This document shows positions 51,672 to 60,852 of a DNA stretch of 64,000 nt, one piece after another. Below the pieces are notes generated by a model. That model was not told where the DNA came from, searched no databases, and saw only the letters and a program-made list of their open reading frames with translations. Position numbers and translations under genes: made by a program. The DNA lies in the NCBI GenBank assembly GCA_036507855.1, contig DATCIJ010000073.1, forward strand, positions 1 through 64,000. The letters are read 5' to 3'. The stretch is from JABWBJ01 sp036507855. Its GTDB lineage: Bacteria; Gemmatimonadota; Gemmatimonadetes; Gemmatimonadales; Gemmatimonadaceae. Position 1 is the stretch's first letter. The number at the start of each line of letters is the position of its first letter.

Positions 51672-53468
51672 TCATCGGAGTCCCAACCTCCGCCGGACGA
51701 TCCACTCCACGCAAAGAGACACGATCACAATCGCAAAGATCCAGCCGATCCCGCGCAATCGCGGCGCGTCCGTGAGTGCTTCGCCCGTGCCGATCTCGCC
51801 CTCAACCACTGTCGGACGGCGCGGCAACACCTCGGCTGAGGGATTCACCACCAGGACGGACGACCCTCCCTTCGTCGTGATGTCGTACACTCCGGCCGGC
51901 CGCGGAGGCGATTCCGAGAACAGTGATCCGGCCGGGAAGCTTACCGTAATGGAGTCACTCGTGCCGGTACCGCGCCTGACGAGCGTTACCGGCACGACCG
52001 TGTCGGTTGGCAGGCCGCGTCGCCAGCGAATGGACTGTCCTTCGCGAACGGCGCCGTCGGCCGGGCTGGCTGCACGATTGTCGGCGCGCTCGGCCGCCAG
52101 CCAGTCGATGATGCTGCCCCAGAACGCGGAGTGGGCGGCAGCGGGTGCGCCGCCGCGGAATCGCCACCGCCAGAATCCGGATGCCGGCACGAGCACGGTT
52201 CGCTTCGGGCGATCCCATCCCATGGCCGCCACGCGACGTTCCAGCCGGCGAGCGCGGCGCGTCTCCAGCACCTCGAAGTTGCCCGTCCCGACCACCGGAG
52301 ACACTTCAAGGGGTGGCAGACTGTCCCACGCGGATCCGCCGAGGGCCGTCGCCATGGGAGACGCCGGCGCTCCGGTGGCGTACCATTCCTCCGCCGGCGT
52401 TGAGGGCGTCGCGACGAGCAGCAGCGATCCGCGGGCGAAGGTCCTTGGATCCCCGAACATCGCGGTGTCTCCATGCAGGACCAGAAGCGGCGCCTCGCGA
52501 GCCGCGCGCCGCACTTCTTCTTCGGAGATCATTCCCAGCGATCCCTCTTCGCGCCAGCGCTCCGGGGCCACACGATAGAATCCCCGCGTCGGCAACAGGA
52601 CGGTTCCGCGGAGCACCGTTGCGAGGTCGCGAACGTCATAGTCGGGCGCGGTCGAAACGACGACTGCCCCGGCGCCAGGCATGACGTCGACCGCCACGGC
52701 GAGGGAGTCATTGGCCACGGTCCGGTCCCCCGGCGCGGTGAGCGCCGCGGCGATGAGAACGGCACCGGTGACGTTAGGCACGGGCAGACGAGTACGAACC
52801 ACTCGCTCCCCGTAGGGCCCCACCGAGTCGACCGACACCGTCGCGAGAACCCGATCGCCCAGGCGGAGTGTCAGGCGTGAGGGGGGACCCCCGCGGACGG
52901 AGGCGGTCAGCACCACGTCGACATCGAGCGTGTCACCGCCGACCGTGGCCCGCACGACGCGCAGCTCGGAGATCGCGACGTCCGCCCCATCCTCCGCTCG
53001 CACGACGACGACACCCGAGCCACCCACGAGCGGCGTCAGCGCCTCGGCGTCCTCCAGTTCCCCATCGGTGTAGATCCGGAGCGGGCGACCTTCCGCCACC
53101 GCGCGTTCGACGGCCGGGCGCACTCGCGAGGCGACATCGGCCGGCGTGCGCGTGCCGCCATCGACACGCGTCGAATCCCCGAAGAGAAGCAGCTCGCCGT
53201 CGGCTTCTCCGCGGGCCCGTTTCAGCGCAGTCTGGAAACGCGTTGAATCACCATCGCGCAACCAGCTCGCCGAAGCGTCCAGCGCCACCAGTGCCGGCGC
53301 CGGGCGCGCCGCCCCGAGGGCAGCGTTCAGGATGAGCGCCACGAGACCCGTGACCGCAATCAGGCGTAGTGCCGCGGAAACGAGCGTCAGCCCCGAACCC
53401 GGTCGGAGTCCGTAGACGATGACGACGGCCGCTGCGCCGGCGACGAGCGCCGCGATCCAGATCAGCAT
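51672..53468 (-). CDS. vWA-like membrane protein (BatA/DUF4159-type architecture)
   Basis: 598 residues. Two N-terminal membrane helices (3-21, 33-52), a periplasmic region that starts with a MIDAS-like DASAS at 64-68, several beta domains (DGELEDAEALTPLV, VRVVRATVGGDTLDVDVVLTASV), a Rossmann/glutamine-amidotransferase-like middle (VVVSTAPDYDVRDLATVLRG...PLLVLHGDTAMFG), and a C-terminal helix (WIFAIVIVSLCVEWIVRRR). This is the layout of BatA-like proteins, usually found with MoxR ATPases and DUF58 proteins; none is nearby. Function unknown. Confidence 0.75.
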   Translation of the reverse strand: MLIWIAALVAGAAAVVIVYGLRPGSGLTLVSAALRLIAVTGLVALILNAALGAARPAPALVALDASASWLRDGDSTRFQTALKRARGEADGELLLFGDSTRVDGGTRTPADVASRVRPAVERAVAEGRPLRIYTDGELEDAEALTPLVGGSGVVVVRAEDGADVAISELRVVRATVGGDTLDVDVVLTASVRGGPPSRLTLRLGDRVLATVSVDSVGPYGERVVRTRLPVPNVTGAVLIAAALTAPGDRTVANDSLAVAVDVMPGAGAVVVSTAPDYDVRDLATVLRGTVLLPTRGFYRVAPERWREEGSLGMISEEEVRRAAREAPLLVLHGDTAMFGDPRTFARGSLLLVATPSTPAEEWYATGAPASPMATALGGSAWDSLPPLEVSPVVGTGNFEVLETRRARRLERRVAAMGWDRPKRTVLVPASGFWRWRFRGGAPAAAHSAFWGSIIDWLAAERADNRAASPADGAVREGQSIRWRRGLPTDTVVPVTLVRRGTGTSDSITVSFPAGSLFSESPPRPAGVYDITTKGGSSVLVVNPSAEVLPRRPTVVEGEIGTGEALTDAPRLRGIGWIFAIVIVSLCVEWIVRRRLGLR

Positions 53469-53477
53469 CCGGGAAAA

Positions 53478-53564
53478 CTAGTGCCGTTCCAAGTATCTCA
53501 TCCAACGGCAGCCGCGCAAGCACGTCCACCGGAGCGTTGGCGGAGTGACTTGGAACGGCACTAG
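53478..53564. repeat. MITE-like palindromic element, copy B
   Basis: An 87-bp segment with perfect 16-bp inverted ends: CTAGTGCCGTTCCAAG (53478-53493) and its reverse complement (53549-53564). Inside is a second palindrome built on CCAACG/CGTTGG. It shares 15 of its 16 terminal bases with copy A at 20701-20799, while the interiors differ. It is intergenic, ten bases from the start of the vWA-like gene. Confidence 0.9.
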
Positions 53565-53590
53565 CGCCGGGAACTCCCTGCCCGCGCTGG

Positions 53591-53609
53591 GCCGCGGCAG
53601 CGCCGCGGC
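53591..53609. terminator. GC-rich hairpin downstream of the M23 peptidase gene
   Basis: A perfect 8-bp stem GCCGCGGC with loop AGC lies 17 bases past the M23 peptidase stop codon. No T run follows, so it is at best a weak or Rho-assisted terminator. Confidence 0.35.
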
Positions 53610-53625
53610 GACTACTTCGCTCGCG

Positions 53626-54879
53626 TCAGTTGACGTTCAGTGCGACGCGTGACCCTTCCCGCTCGATCATGGCGATGTAACGGAATCGAAGGGCATCGAA
53701 CTCCGCACGCTGTGCGGCGGGGAGCGGCGGACCGGCCTTGGCCTGCAACGCGGTGCGGGGATTCCTGGCGACGCCGTTCACCAGCACCTCGAAGTGCAGG
53801 TGAGGTCCCGTGGCCAGGCCGGTCTGTCCGACGTAACCGATGGTCTGTCCCATCGAAACGCGCGTGCCGGCGCGGACGCCCTTGGCGAAACTGCGAAGGT
53901 GACCATAGCGGGTCACGATGCCGTTCGTGTGCCGCACGTCAATCATGTTGCCATAGCCGCCACGAGCGCCGGCGGCGATCACGAGACCATCACCGATGGC
54001 GCGCACCTGGGTGCCCGAGCTTGCCGCGTAGTCGGTGCCTTGATGGCGCCGGAAAATCCCGAGTACCGGATGGCGCCGGCCACCGAATCCACTCGAGATG
54101 CGGCGGAACTCCAATGGTGCGAGGAGGAAGTTGGCCGCGAGTGACTTCCCCTGCTGGTCGTAGTACTTCGGCTTGCCGTCCGCGAGATGACGAATCGCTT
54201 CGATCGTGGCGCCGCCGTTCGTGAACGTTGCCGCGAGAACTTCACCCATTCGCGTGACGCCGCTGGCGAGCTGGCGCCGCTCGACGAGCACCGTGAACGC
54301 GTCGCCCTCCTGGACGTCGCGGCTCATGTCGATGCGAAACTCGAAGATATTGGCGACCGACCACGCCAGTTCCCGTCGCGACCCGGGTGGCAGGTCGGTC
54401 TCAGCCGCGTCGATCCCTTCGTAGAGATTGTCCGTGATCTGCCCGCGGACGACCAGCGTGTCGGTGGTCCAGGGGATGGAATCCAGTCGCGCTGTCCACC
54501 CGGAGTCGCCGCGCACCAGGCGCAGGACACGGTCGACGTCCACGTGGAACGACACCTGGCGAGGCATCGAGTCATCACGCAGGGCGCCGAACGAGATCCG
54601 CATTCCCCGCCGGACACGGTTCGGATTGATGGCCTTGGTGGACGACGCCGCGTCCAGCACCTGCAGCATGTTCTGGCCGGACACCCCGCCGCGCTCCAGC
54701 ACTTTTCCGAGCGTCTCGCCGTTGGCGATCGAATCGACCCGCTCTTCCCACGACGCCGCCAGACCCGCTACGTCAGCCAGTGGCTTCCGCTCGGGCAGGG
54801 GACGCATGAAGGCGATTGCCAGGGCAGCCAGGCCTCCGGAAATCCCGTACGTAATGAGTCGAGCGGCCCACGGCTTCAA
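53626..54879 (-). CDS. M23-family peptidoglycan endopeptidase
   Basis: 417 residues from TTG 54879 that overlaps the ftsZ stop as TTGA. N-terminal membrane anchor (about 8-25), an OapA/LysM-like region (DSIANGETLGKVLERGGVSGQNMLQVLDA), a linking beta domain, then the LytM zinc peptidase: GFGGRRHPVLGIFRRHQGTDYAASSGTQVRAIGDG and GPHLHFEVLVNG with the metal residues H-x3-D and HLH. It acts in the periplasm on peptide cross-links or as an amidase activator. Its coupling to ftsZ suggests a division role. Confidence 0.88.
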   Translation of the reverse strand: MKPWAARLITYGISGGLAALAIAFMRPLPERKPLADVAGLAASWEERVDSIANGETLGKVLERGGVSGQNMLQVLDAASSTKAINPNRVRRGMRISFGALRDDSMPRQVSFHVDVDRVLRLVRGDSGWTARLDSIPWTTDTLVVRGQITDNLYEGIDAAETDLPPGSRRELAWSVANIFEFRIDMSRDVQEGDAFTVLVERRQLASGVTRMGEVLAATFTNGGATIEAIRHLADGKPKYYDQQGKSLAANFLLAPLEFRRISSGFGGRRHPVLGIFRRHQGTDYAASSGTQVRAIGDGLVIAAGARGGYGNMIDVRHTNGIVTRYGHLRSFAKGVRAGTRVSMGQTIGYVGQTGLATGPHLHFEVLVNGVARNPRTALQAKAGPPLPAAQRAEFDALRFRYIAMIEREGSRVALNVN

Positions 54880-56081
54880 TCCATCTGTCTCCGAATGAAG
54901 GTCGGAATGTCCATGTCGGTCAGCTCCGGCTCCGGCCGCTGCGGCGGCTGAGAGGGCGGAATAACGCGACGTGGAGCTCCGTCCGCCAGTGGAACCACCG
55001 TCCGGGGCACTGCTGCAGCCCGTCCCGGGTTCCGCTGAGTGATTGGAATCACGTTGCGAGGCACCGTCACCGCTGACTGGGAAGCCACCCGCACGGAACC
55101 TCCCGGCAGCCCTACCTCGATTTGACGATCGAAGCCGGTGGCGATCACGGTAACACGGATCTCACCCTGCATTGCCGGCTCGTTGACGGCACCAAAGATG
55201 ATTTCCGCGTCATCTCCGACCGCGTCGTGAACGATTTCGGAGATCTGCGTGACCTCGCCCAGTGTGAGGTCGGTTCCACCCGTGATGTTAAGCAGGACCC
55301 CGGTGGAACCAGCGACGGAAATATTGTCGAGCAGGGGGCTCGAGATGGCCTGCTGCGCGGCTTCCATGGCCCGGTTTTCTCCACGGCCGATGCCGGTCCC
55401 CATCAGCGCCGAGCCGCCGTTCTGCATGACGGTGCGGACATCGGCGAAATCGACGTTCACGAGGCCGGTGCGCGAAATCAGGGTGGAGATGCCCTGCGTG
55501 GCGTGGAGGAGCACCTCGTCAGCCTTCTTGAGCGCGTCCTGGAAGGGAATGCCCTTTCCAACCACCGCCAGCAATCGCTCGTTAGGTACGACGATCATCG
55601 TGTCGACGTGCTGACGCAGGTCGACGATGCCCTGCTCCGCCTGGCGCATTCGCTTGCGGCCCTCGAACAGGAACGGCTTCGTCACAATGCCGACCGTGAG
55701 CGCGCCAGCTTCCTTGCCCAGCTGCGCGATGATGGGCGCGGCCCCTGTCCCCGTTCCCCCGCCCATGCCGCAGGTGACGAAGACGAGGTCGGCGCCGGCA
55801 AGCGCGCGACCCACTTCCTCACGGTTTTCCTCGATGGCCTGACGCCCGATTTCAGGTCGCGCTCCGGCGCCGAGTCCTCGCGTGAGCTTCTTCCCGATCT
55901 GGATCTTCACGTCCGACTTCGAGGCCAGCAGGGCCTGTGAGTCCGTGTTGATCGAGATGAACTCCACGCTTTCGAGGCGTTCGTCGATCATGCGGTTGAC
56001 CGCGTTCCCGCCGCCGCCGCCGACGCCCACGACCTTCATGCGAGCGTTCTGGGGTGGGGTCTCTTCGAACTCGAAGATCAT
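54876..56081 (-). CDS. ftsZ: Cell division protein FtsZ
   Basis: Tubulin-like GTPase that forms the Z ring. 401 residues from ATG 56081. Motifs: KVVGVGGGGGNAVNRM, the GTP loop CGMGGGTGTGAAP, NVDFADVRTVM (T7 loop region) and the conserved C-terminal peptide DIPTFIRRQ used to bind FtsA. The linker of about 70 residues is Pro/Arg-rich. The gene has its own promoter 200 bases upstream, apart from the rest of the dcw cluster. Confidence 0.97.
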   Translation of the reverse strand: MIFEFEETPPQNARMKVVGVGGGGGNAVNRMIDERLESVEFISINTDSQALLASKSDVKIQIGKKLTRGLGAGARPEIGRQAIEENREEVGRALAGADLVFVTCGMGGGTGTGAAPIIAQLGKEAGALTVGIVTKPFLFEGRKRMRQAEQGIVDLRQHVDTMIVVPNERLLAVVGKGIPFQDALKKADEVLLHATQGISTLISRTGLVNVDFADVRTVMQNGGSALMGTGIGRGENRAMEAAQQAISSPLLDNISVAGSTGVLLNITGGTDLTLGEVTQISEIVHDAVGDDAEIIFGAVNEPAMQGEIRVTVIATGFDRQIEVGLPGGSVRVASQSAVTVPRNVIPITQRNPGRAAAVPRTVVPLADGAPRRVIPPSQPPQRPEPELTDMDIPTFIRRQMD

Positions 56082-56180
56082 GCGCGCGTGGCTCCAATGC
56101 TTGGAGGATGGGCCCAAGCGGGCCGACAGAAACGGCGCGACCCCGGCGCGCGCCTCGCCCTTACCAAGCGCGACCGGCCG

Positions 56181-56243
56181 TCACCCCGCGTCTCCAGCCC
56201 GTACGACGGCAGGCAATATACGTCGTTTCTTCACAAAGGCCAT
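56181..56243 (-). CDS. Possible 20-codon leader peptide in the ftsZ 5' region
   Basis: ATG 56243 preceded by GGCGGAAG opens a short frame MAFVKKRRILPAVVRAGDAG ending TGA at 56181. It would lie in the ftsZ transcript between the promoter and the ftsZ start. Basic residues cluster at 5-8. Too short for a coding statistic; could be chance. Confidence 0.25.
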   Translation of the reverse strand: MAFVKKRRILPAVVRAGDAG

Positions 56244-56288
56244 GTTCACTTCCGCCCTTAGTGAAAGAGCCACAAGTGGTTGCGAGCC

Positions 56289-56317
56289 AAAATAGTTTTC
56301 CACATGGAAAGTCACAA
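56289..56317 (-). promoter_or_regulatory. Promoter for ftsZ
   Basis: On the minus strand TTGTGA (56312-56317) and TATTTT (56289-56294) are 17 bases apart in the most AT-rich stretch of the region. The transcript would start near 56280 and carry about a 200-base leader before the ftsZ ATG at 56081. Confidence 0.65.
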
Positions 56318-56330
56318 AACAGATGTGTGA

Positions 56331-56406
56331 TGAGGGCAAGGGCATAGGCAAAGGGCAGAGAGTCGCGTTTCGCGGCCCTCTGCCCCCTTGCCACTGTCCT
56401 CTGCCC
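56331..56406. repeat. Heptamer-like repeat and hairpin between ftsA and ftsZ
   Basis: Imperfect GGGCANN units (AGGGCAA, GGGCATA, GGCAAA, GGGCAGA) on one side and complementary TCTGCCC, TTGCC, TCTGCCC units on the other flank a core stem GGGCAGAG/CTCTGCCC (56353-56360 with 56378-56385) containing an inner CGCG-TTT-CGCG hairpin. On the minus strand the stem is followed by TTT, so it may end the ftsA transcript 20 bases past its stop. Confidence 0.6.
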
Positions 56407-57669
56407 TTAGAAGAAGTCCTGCAGCCACAGCTTCACGCGCTGCGCCAGCTTCTCCATCCCCGGAGCGTTCAGCATCGGCGCCTTTTTCGATGCCGGCGTT
56501 CCGGCGCCAATGGCGAAGCGATTCGCGCCGTATTGGGTGAGGCCCACCGCCGTCGCAAATCGCGGCGCCTCAACGGCATCGCTCAACCCGACGATGTTCT
56601 CGTGAGGCACCGCCACCCGCACCGCCGTTCCGAAGAGATCAGCCGCCAATTCACCCATTCCCGGCAGCGCCGACGCTCCGCCGGTAAGGACAATTCCTGA
56701 CGACAACTTGCTCAGGTATCCGGAGCTCTGGATGTCCCGAAGCACCAGGTCGAAGATCTCATCCATCCGCTGGTGGATGATGTGAGCAAGGAGATCGCGT
56801 GAGATCTGCCGATCGCCCTGAGCGGCGGTACTTGGCAGCGTGATCATGTCCGCACGATCCACCATCGGTTCGTACGCGCATCCGTGACGTTCCTTCACGC
56901 GCTCGGCGTCGGCCTGCGTGAGCCCGAGCCCGTGAACGATGTCATTCGTGACGTTGTTTCCACCGTACATGATGGCCGCCAGGTGCCTGATCTTCCCCTC
57001 GTGGAACACGGCGACATCGGTTGATCCGGCACCCATCTCGATGAGCGCGACGCCAAGCTCCTTTTCGTCCTCGGTCAGGACGGCAAGCGCGCTGGCCAGC
57101 GGCTCGAGGACCAGTTCCTGCACCTTGTAGCCGGCGCGTTCCACGGCGCGTCGCAGATTGGAGGCCGGCCCGCCGCCGATCGTGACGAGGTACATCTCGG
57201 TCTCCAGCCGCGTGCCGACCATGCCCACCGGCTCCCGGATGCCTTCCTGCCGGTCCACCGTGTACTCCTGCGGGATAGCGTGCAGCAGCTCGCGGTCCGG
57301 CGGGATGTCACGAGTTCGCGCCACGGCGTTCACCCGCTCGATGTCGGAGCGGGAGATTTCGTCGCCGCTGACCACCACGATCCCCTTCGAGATCATCGCC
57401 TCCATGTGCTCACCGGCGATGCCCGTATAGAGATGGTCAACGCGGGCGCCGGACATGCGCTCGGCGTCGGTGAGCGCCTTCTTGATCGATCGCGTCGCCT
57501 CCTCGATGTCGGCCACTACACCTCGACGCAGTCCCGTGGTACGCGCCTGACCCACCCCCAGCACCTTGATGCCCGGATGGCGTGGCAGTTCCCCTACGAC
57601 CTCGGCGATGATGGCCGTGGTCTTCGAGGAACCGATGTCGAGTCCAGCAACGAGTCGTTCTGGGATCAT
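56407..57669 (-). CDS. ftsA: Cell division protein FtsA
   Basis: Actin-like membrane tether of FtsZ. 420 residues. ATP motifs VAGLDIGSSKTTAIIAE (phosphate 1), LIEMGAGSTDVAVF (phosphate 2) and GIVLTGGASALPGM (adenosine), plus the 1C insertion. The C-terminal amphipathic helix MEKLAQRVKLWLQDFF is the membrane-targeting sequence. ATG overlaps the ftsQ stop as ATGA. Confidence 0.96.
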   Translation of the reverse strand: MIPERLVAGLDIGSSKTTAIIAEVVGELPRHPGIKVLGVGQARTTGLRRGVVADIEEATRSIKKALTDAERMSGARVDHLYTGIAGEHMEAMISKGIVVVSGDEISRSDIERVNAVARTRDIPPDRELLHAIPQEYTVDRQEGIREPVGMVGTRLETEMYLVTIGGGPASNLRRAVERAGYKVQELVLEPLASALAVLTEDEKELGVALIEMGAGSTDVAVFHEGKIRHLAAIMYGGNNVTNDIVHGLGLTQADAERVKERHGCAYEPMVDRADMITLPSTAAQGDRQISRDLLAHIIHQRMDEIFDLVLRDIQSSGYLSKLSSGIVLTGGASALPGMGELAADLFGTAVRVAVPHENIVGLSDAVEAPRFATAVGLTQYGANRFAIGAGTPASKKAPMLNAPGMEKLAQRVKLWLQDFF

Positions 57670-58376
57670 GGGAATCGGGCGATCACCTGGTCACGGAAGC
57701 GGAAATCGAGTTCGCGGGGACGCGTCTGACGTCGTGCGAGTTCGGCCTCGACAGAAGATATCTGCGCCAGCCGTTCCACGCCGATGTCGGGGCGCAGGCG
57801 AACCGAGACGCTCACGAGGTCAAGAACGAACTCGTCCCGGCCAGTGCGCCGGACTTCGTTCACTCTCGCGAAGAGGTCACGCTGCACGGCCTGGAGCTGG
57901 CCGAGAAATCGCAACAGCGCGGAGTCCGCGCTGGCAATGATCGGCACGTCCACCGGCGTTTGGCTGGGATCGAGCGGCAGGGCGTGACCCGTGGCATCGT
58001 AGGCCCGGAGTCCGTTCCGCGACGCTACGAAGGCCACCGGCTGATGCTCCTCAACGGTGATCACCAGCGTCGAGGGAAATCGCCTGGCAATGCGAACGCC
58101 ACTGAGTTGAGGATGCTTCGCGACCCGCTGCCGCAGCGGCTCCAGGTCGTTCCAGATCGAAAACGTCGTGTCGATGGCAAGCCGTCTCCGGATCTCCTCC
58201 GGCGGAGTAAACCTTGCATCCCTCACTTCCACACGCCGCACACGGAAGAAATCCAGCCGCGACAGGACTGGTCGGGCCCAGAAGGGACCGGTGATGGCGG
58301 CAAGCAGCGCCAGGGCGGCGATTCGACGTCCCCAGCGAGGCCGGCTCGGCGTTGAAGAGTCGTCCTGATCGTTCAT
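57666..58376 (-). CDS. ftsQ: Cell division protein FtsQ
   Basis: 236 residues, bitopic inner-membrane protein. Cytoplasmic tail 1-16, TM about 17-38, then POTRA (DFFRVRRVEVRDARFTPPEEIRRRLAI) and the beta domain with VRIARRFPSTLVITVEEHQPVAFV. Links the Z ring to septal peptidoglycan synthesis via FtsB/FtsL. Overlaps murC by four bases. Confidence 0.9.
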   Translation of the reverse strand: MNDQDDSSTPSRPRWGRRIAALALLAAITGPFWARPVLSRLDFFRVRRVEVRDARFTPPEEIRRRLAIDTTFSIWNDLEPLRQRVAKHPQLSGVRIARRFPSTLVITVEEHQPVAFVASRNGLRAYDATGHALPLDPSQTPVDVPIIASADSALLRFLGQLQAVQRDLFARVNEVRRTGRDEFVLDLVSVSVRLRPDIGVERLAQISSVEAELARRQTRPRELDFRFRDQVIARFP

Positions 58377-59752
58377 CGCGGCACACCAAGACGCTGCAAC
58401 AGCTCGGTGCCGGTGTGCGTGATATCGCCCGCGCCAAGCGTCAGCACGACGTCACCGTCGCGCGCGGCGGCCGCGATGGCATCGGCGAGTGCTGCTCGCT
58501 CTCCAACCCATACCGGCGAATGCCCCGCCCGTCGCAACGCGTCCGCCACCAGGGCCGACGTGATGCCTGGCAACGGCTGCTCCCGGGCCGGATAGATCTC
58601 GGTGAGGAAGACGAGATCCGCGCGTGCCAGGGCGACGCCAAAGGCATCCGCGAAATCCCGCGTCCGCGTGAACAGATGCGGCTGGAAGGCGGCGATGAGA
58701 CGCCGGCCAGGAAAGGCAGCGCGTGCCGCATCCAGCGTCGCGGTGATCTCCGTCGGATGATGCGCGTAGTCGTCCACCACCTGCACGCCGCGCACAGCAC
58801 CAAGGCGCTGGAACCGGCGCTCGACGCCCTCGAACCCCTCAAGACCGCCGCGCAGCGACTCCAGCGTCGCTCCCAGTGTGACCCCGACGCCGATGGCTGC
58901 CAGCGCATTTCGCACGTTGTGCATTCCGGGAACACGCAGCGCGAGCTCACCCAGGTCGGCTCCGTCGAGCCGAACGAGGAATCGCAACCGGCCTTCCACC
59001 GAAAGGAGTTCCTGCGCCGAGAGCCGGGCCGCCCCATTGGCGATGCCGTAGGACAGAAGCTCGGCCCGCGCCGGGATAGCGAGCGTCGATGACCCGGGAT
59101 CGTCAGCACAGGCCACCACGGTCCGTGCGGGCGCCAGGAACTGCTCGAAGGCTTTCCTGATGTCGTCAAGGTCCGCGTAGATGTCGAGATGATCTGTTTC
59201 GACGTTCGTGATGACCGCGACCGTCGGCGTGAGAGCGAGGAAGGAGCGATCGTACTCATCAGCCTCCACCACGAACAGGCTGTCGCCGCCGGCGCGAAGA
59301 TTCCCCTGCCAGGCAGCTACGCGACCACCCGCCAGTCCCGTCGGCGAGTAGCCGGCCGCCGCCAATGCCTCGGTCGTCATGACCGTCGTCGTGGTCTTGC
59401 CGTGCGTACCCGCCACCGCCACGAGCTCGGCGCCGGCTACCGCCTCGCCTAACGCCTCCGCCCGTCGCACGACCGGAATGCCGAGTTGCCTGGCTCGCAT
59501 CAATTCCGGGTGATCTTTTGGCACCGCGGAGGTGACGACGACAGCACGCGCCCTTTCGACGTGGACGGGATCGTGACCGCTCACGACCTCGATCCCATGC
59601 CGGCCGAGATCGCCTGCCGCATCGGGAGCCACGTCGCAGCCAGTCACCGCCACGCCGCGACGCCGATACAGTTCCGCGAGCGCGCTCATCCCGGCGCCCG
59701 CGATCCCCATGAAGTGAACTGGTCGCGAATCTCCGTCGTGGAGTAGCGTCAC
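58373..59752 (-). CDS. murC: UDP-N-acetylmuramate--L-alanine ligase
   Basis: 459 residues from GTG 59752 (GTGA overlap with murG). FMGIAGAGMSALAELYRRRGVAVTGCD is the N-terminal UDP-binding loop, GTHGKTTTTVMTTEAL the ATP loop, then EADEYDRSFLALTP, NVETDHLD and DDYAHHPTEI. Adds L-Ala to UDP-MurNAc. murB, often adjacent, is absent here. Confidence 0.96.
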   Translation of the reverse strand: MTLLHDGDSRPVHFMGIAGAGMSALAELYRRRGVAVTGCDVAPDAAGDLGRHGIEVVSGHDPVHVERARAVVVTSAVPKDHPELMRARQLGIPVVRRAEALGEAVAGAELVAVAGTHGKTTTTVMTTEALAAAGYSPTGLAGGRVAAWQGNLRAGGDSLFVVEADEYDRSFLALTPTVAVITNVETDHLDIYADLDDIRKAFEQFLAPARTVVACADDPGSSTLAIPARAELLSYGIANGAARLSAQELLSVEGRLRFLVRLDGADLGELALRVPGMHNVRNALAAIGVGVTLGATLESLRGGLEGFEGVERRFQRLGAVRGVQVVDDYAHHPTEITATLDAARAAFPGRRLIAAFQPHLFTRTRDFADAFGVALARADLVFLTEIYPAREQPLPGITSALVADALRRAGHSPVWVGERAALADAIAAAARDGDVVLTLGAGDITHTGTELLQRLGVPR

Positions 59753-60852
59753 CGCGCCCCTGCCTGCTCGAGGAGGCGCGCCACTCGCCCGGCGATATCC
59801 ATGGCCGCGCCGGCGCGCGCGCGCGACGCGGCGCCGGCAGCCAACGCGCGCAGCGACCGATCATCCGCCAGCAACGATCGGATCTCGGTGTCGATCCGAT
59901 TCGCGGTCGCTTCGGATTCGGGTATGCATCGCGCCGCGCCGGCTTCGGCCAGCGCCCGGGCGTTGGCCGTTTGATGGTCGGCCGCCGCCGTGGGCAGAGG
60001 CACCAGCAACGCCGGGATTCCCCAGGCGCAGAGTTCTGCGGTGGTCATGGCCCCGGCTCGCGTCAAAGCGATGTCGGCAACGGCGTACGCTTCGGCTATT
60101 GGAGACAGGTAATCCCTGACGATTACGCGCTCCGATGAGTGGTGTGCGTGACGCTGGAAGTGCGACGGCCCTGTCGCCCAGATGATGTGAAGACCATCGG
60201 GCAACCCGGCCGCGACCCACTCGTCGACGCGCGCATTGAGTGCGGCCGAGCCCTGGCTTCCGCCGAAAACAAGGAGCACCCGCGCGCCCACGGGAATTCC
60301 CAGCCGTCTCCGGCCTTCCTCACGCGATGGGCGCGGCTCTGGAGGCGGCTCAACGGGATTGCCCGTGTGCACGGCACGCGACATCGCGCGACCAGGCAGT
60401 CGCATCGCCGCTTCCGGAAAGCCCAGGTAGACCTCGCGCGCCCAGCGACTGAAGAAGCGGTTGGTCTGGCCAGGAACGCTGTTCTGTTCCTGCAAGACGA
60501 ATGGAAGGCCTTTCACGACGCACCAGGCCAGCGTCGCCGAGGAGGCGTACCCGCCGGTGGCGACCGCCAGCGCGGGCACGCGAGCGCCTAACGCGCGACC
60601 GATTTCACCCCACGACACGACGAGGCCCCGCACGGTCCGCCAGCTGCGCCAGGGCGCAGCGCGATAGAGCGGGTGCAGGTCCAGCAGGATATGCGGAAAT
60701 CCGGTACCCGGCAGCACGGTCCGCTCGATTCCCCGCTGCGCGCCGACGAAGAAGGGATCGACATCGGGGCGAAGCCTGACGAGAGCCCGCGCGATGGCCA
60801 GCGCTGGATAGAGATGTCCGCCGGTGCCACCGCCGGAAAAGACCACCAGCAC
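59749..60852 (-). CDS. murG: UDP-GlcNAc transferase MurG (lipid II synthesis)
   Basis: 367 residues, GTG start right after the ftsW TAG. GSGGHLYPALAIARAL-like SGGGTGGHLYPALAIARALV, QEQNSVPGQTNRFFSRWA, LLVFGGSQGSAALNARVDEW and the acceptor-sugar region DIALTRAGAMTTAELCAWGIPALLVPLPTAAADHQTANARAL. Peripheral enzyme at the inner face of the membrane. Confidence 0.95.
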   Translation of the reverse strand: MLVVFSGGGTGGHLYPALAIARALVRLRPDVDPFFVGAQRGIERTVLPGTGFPHILLDLHPLYRAAPWRSWRTVRGLVVSWGEIGRALGARVPALAVATGGYASSATLAWCVVKGLPFVLQEQNSVPGQTNRFFSRWAREVYLGFPEAAMRLPGRAMSRAVHTGNPVEPPPEPRPSREEGRRRLGIPVGARVLLVFGGSQGSAALNARVDEWVAAGLPDGLHIIWATGPSHFQRHAHHSSERVIVRDYLSPIAEAYAVADIALTRAGAMTTAELCAWGIPALLVPLPTAAADHQTANARALAEAGAARCIPESEATANRIDTEIRSLLADDRSLRALAAGAASRARAGAAMDIAGRVARLLEQAGAR

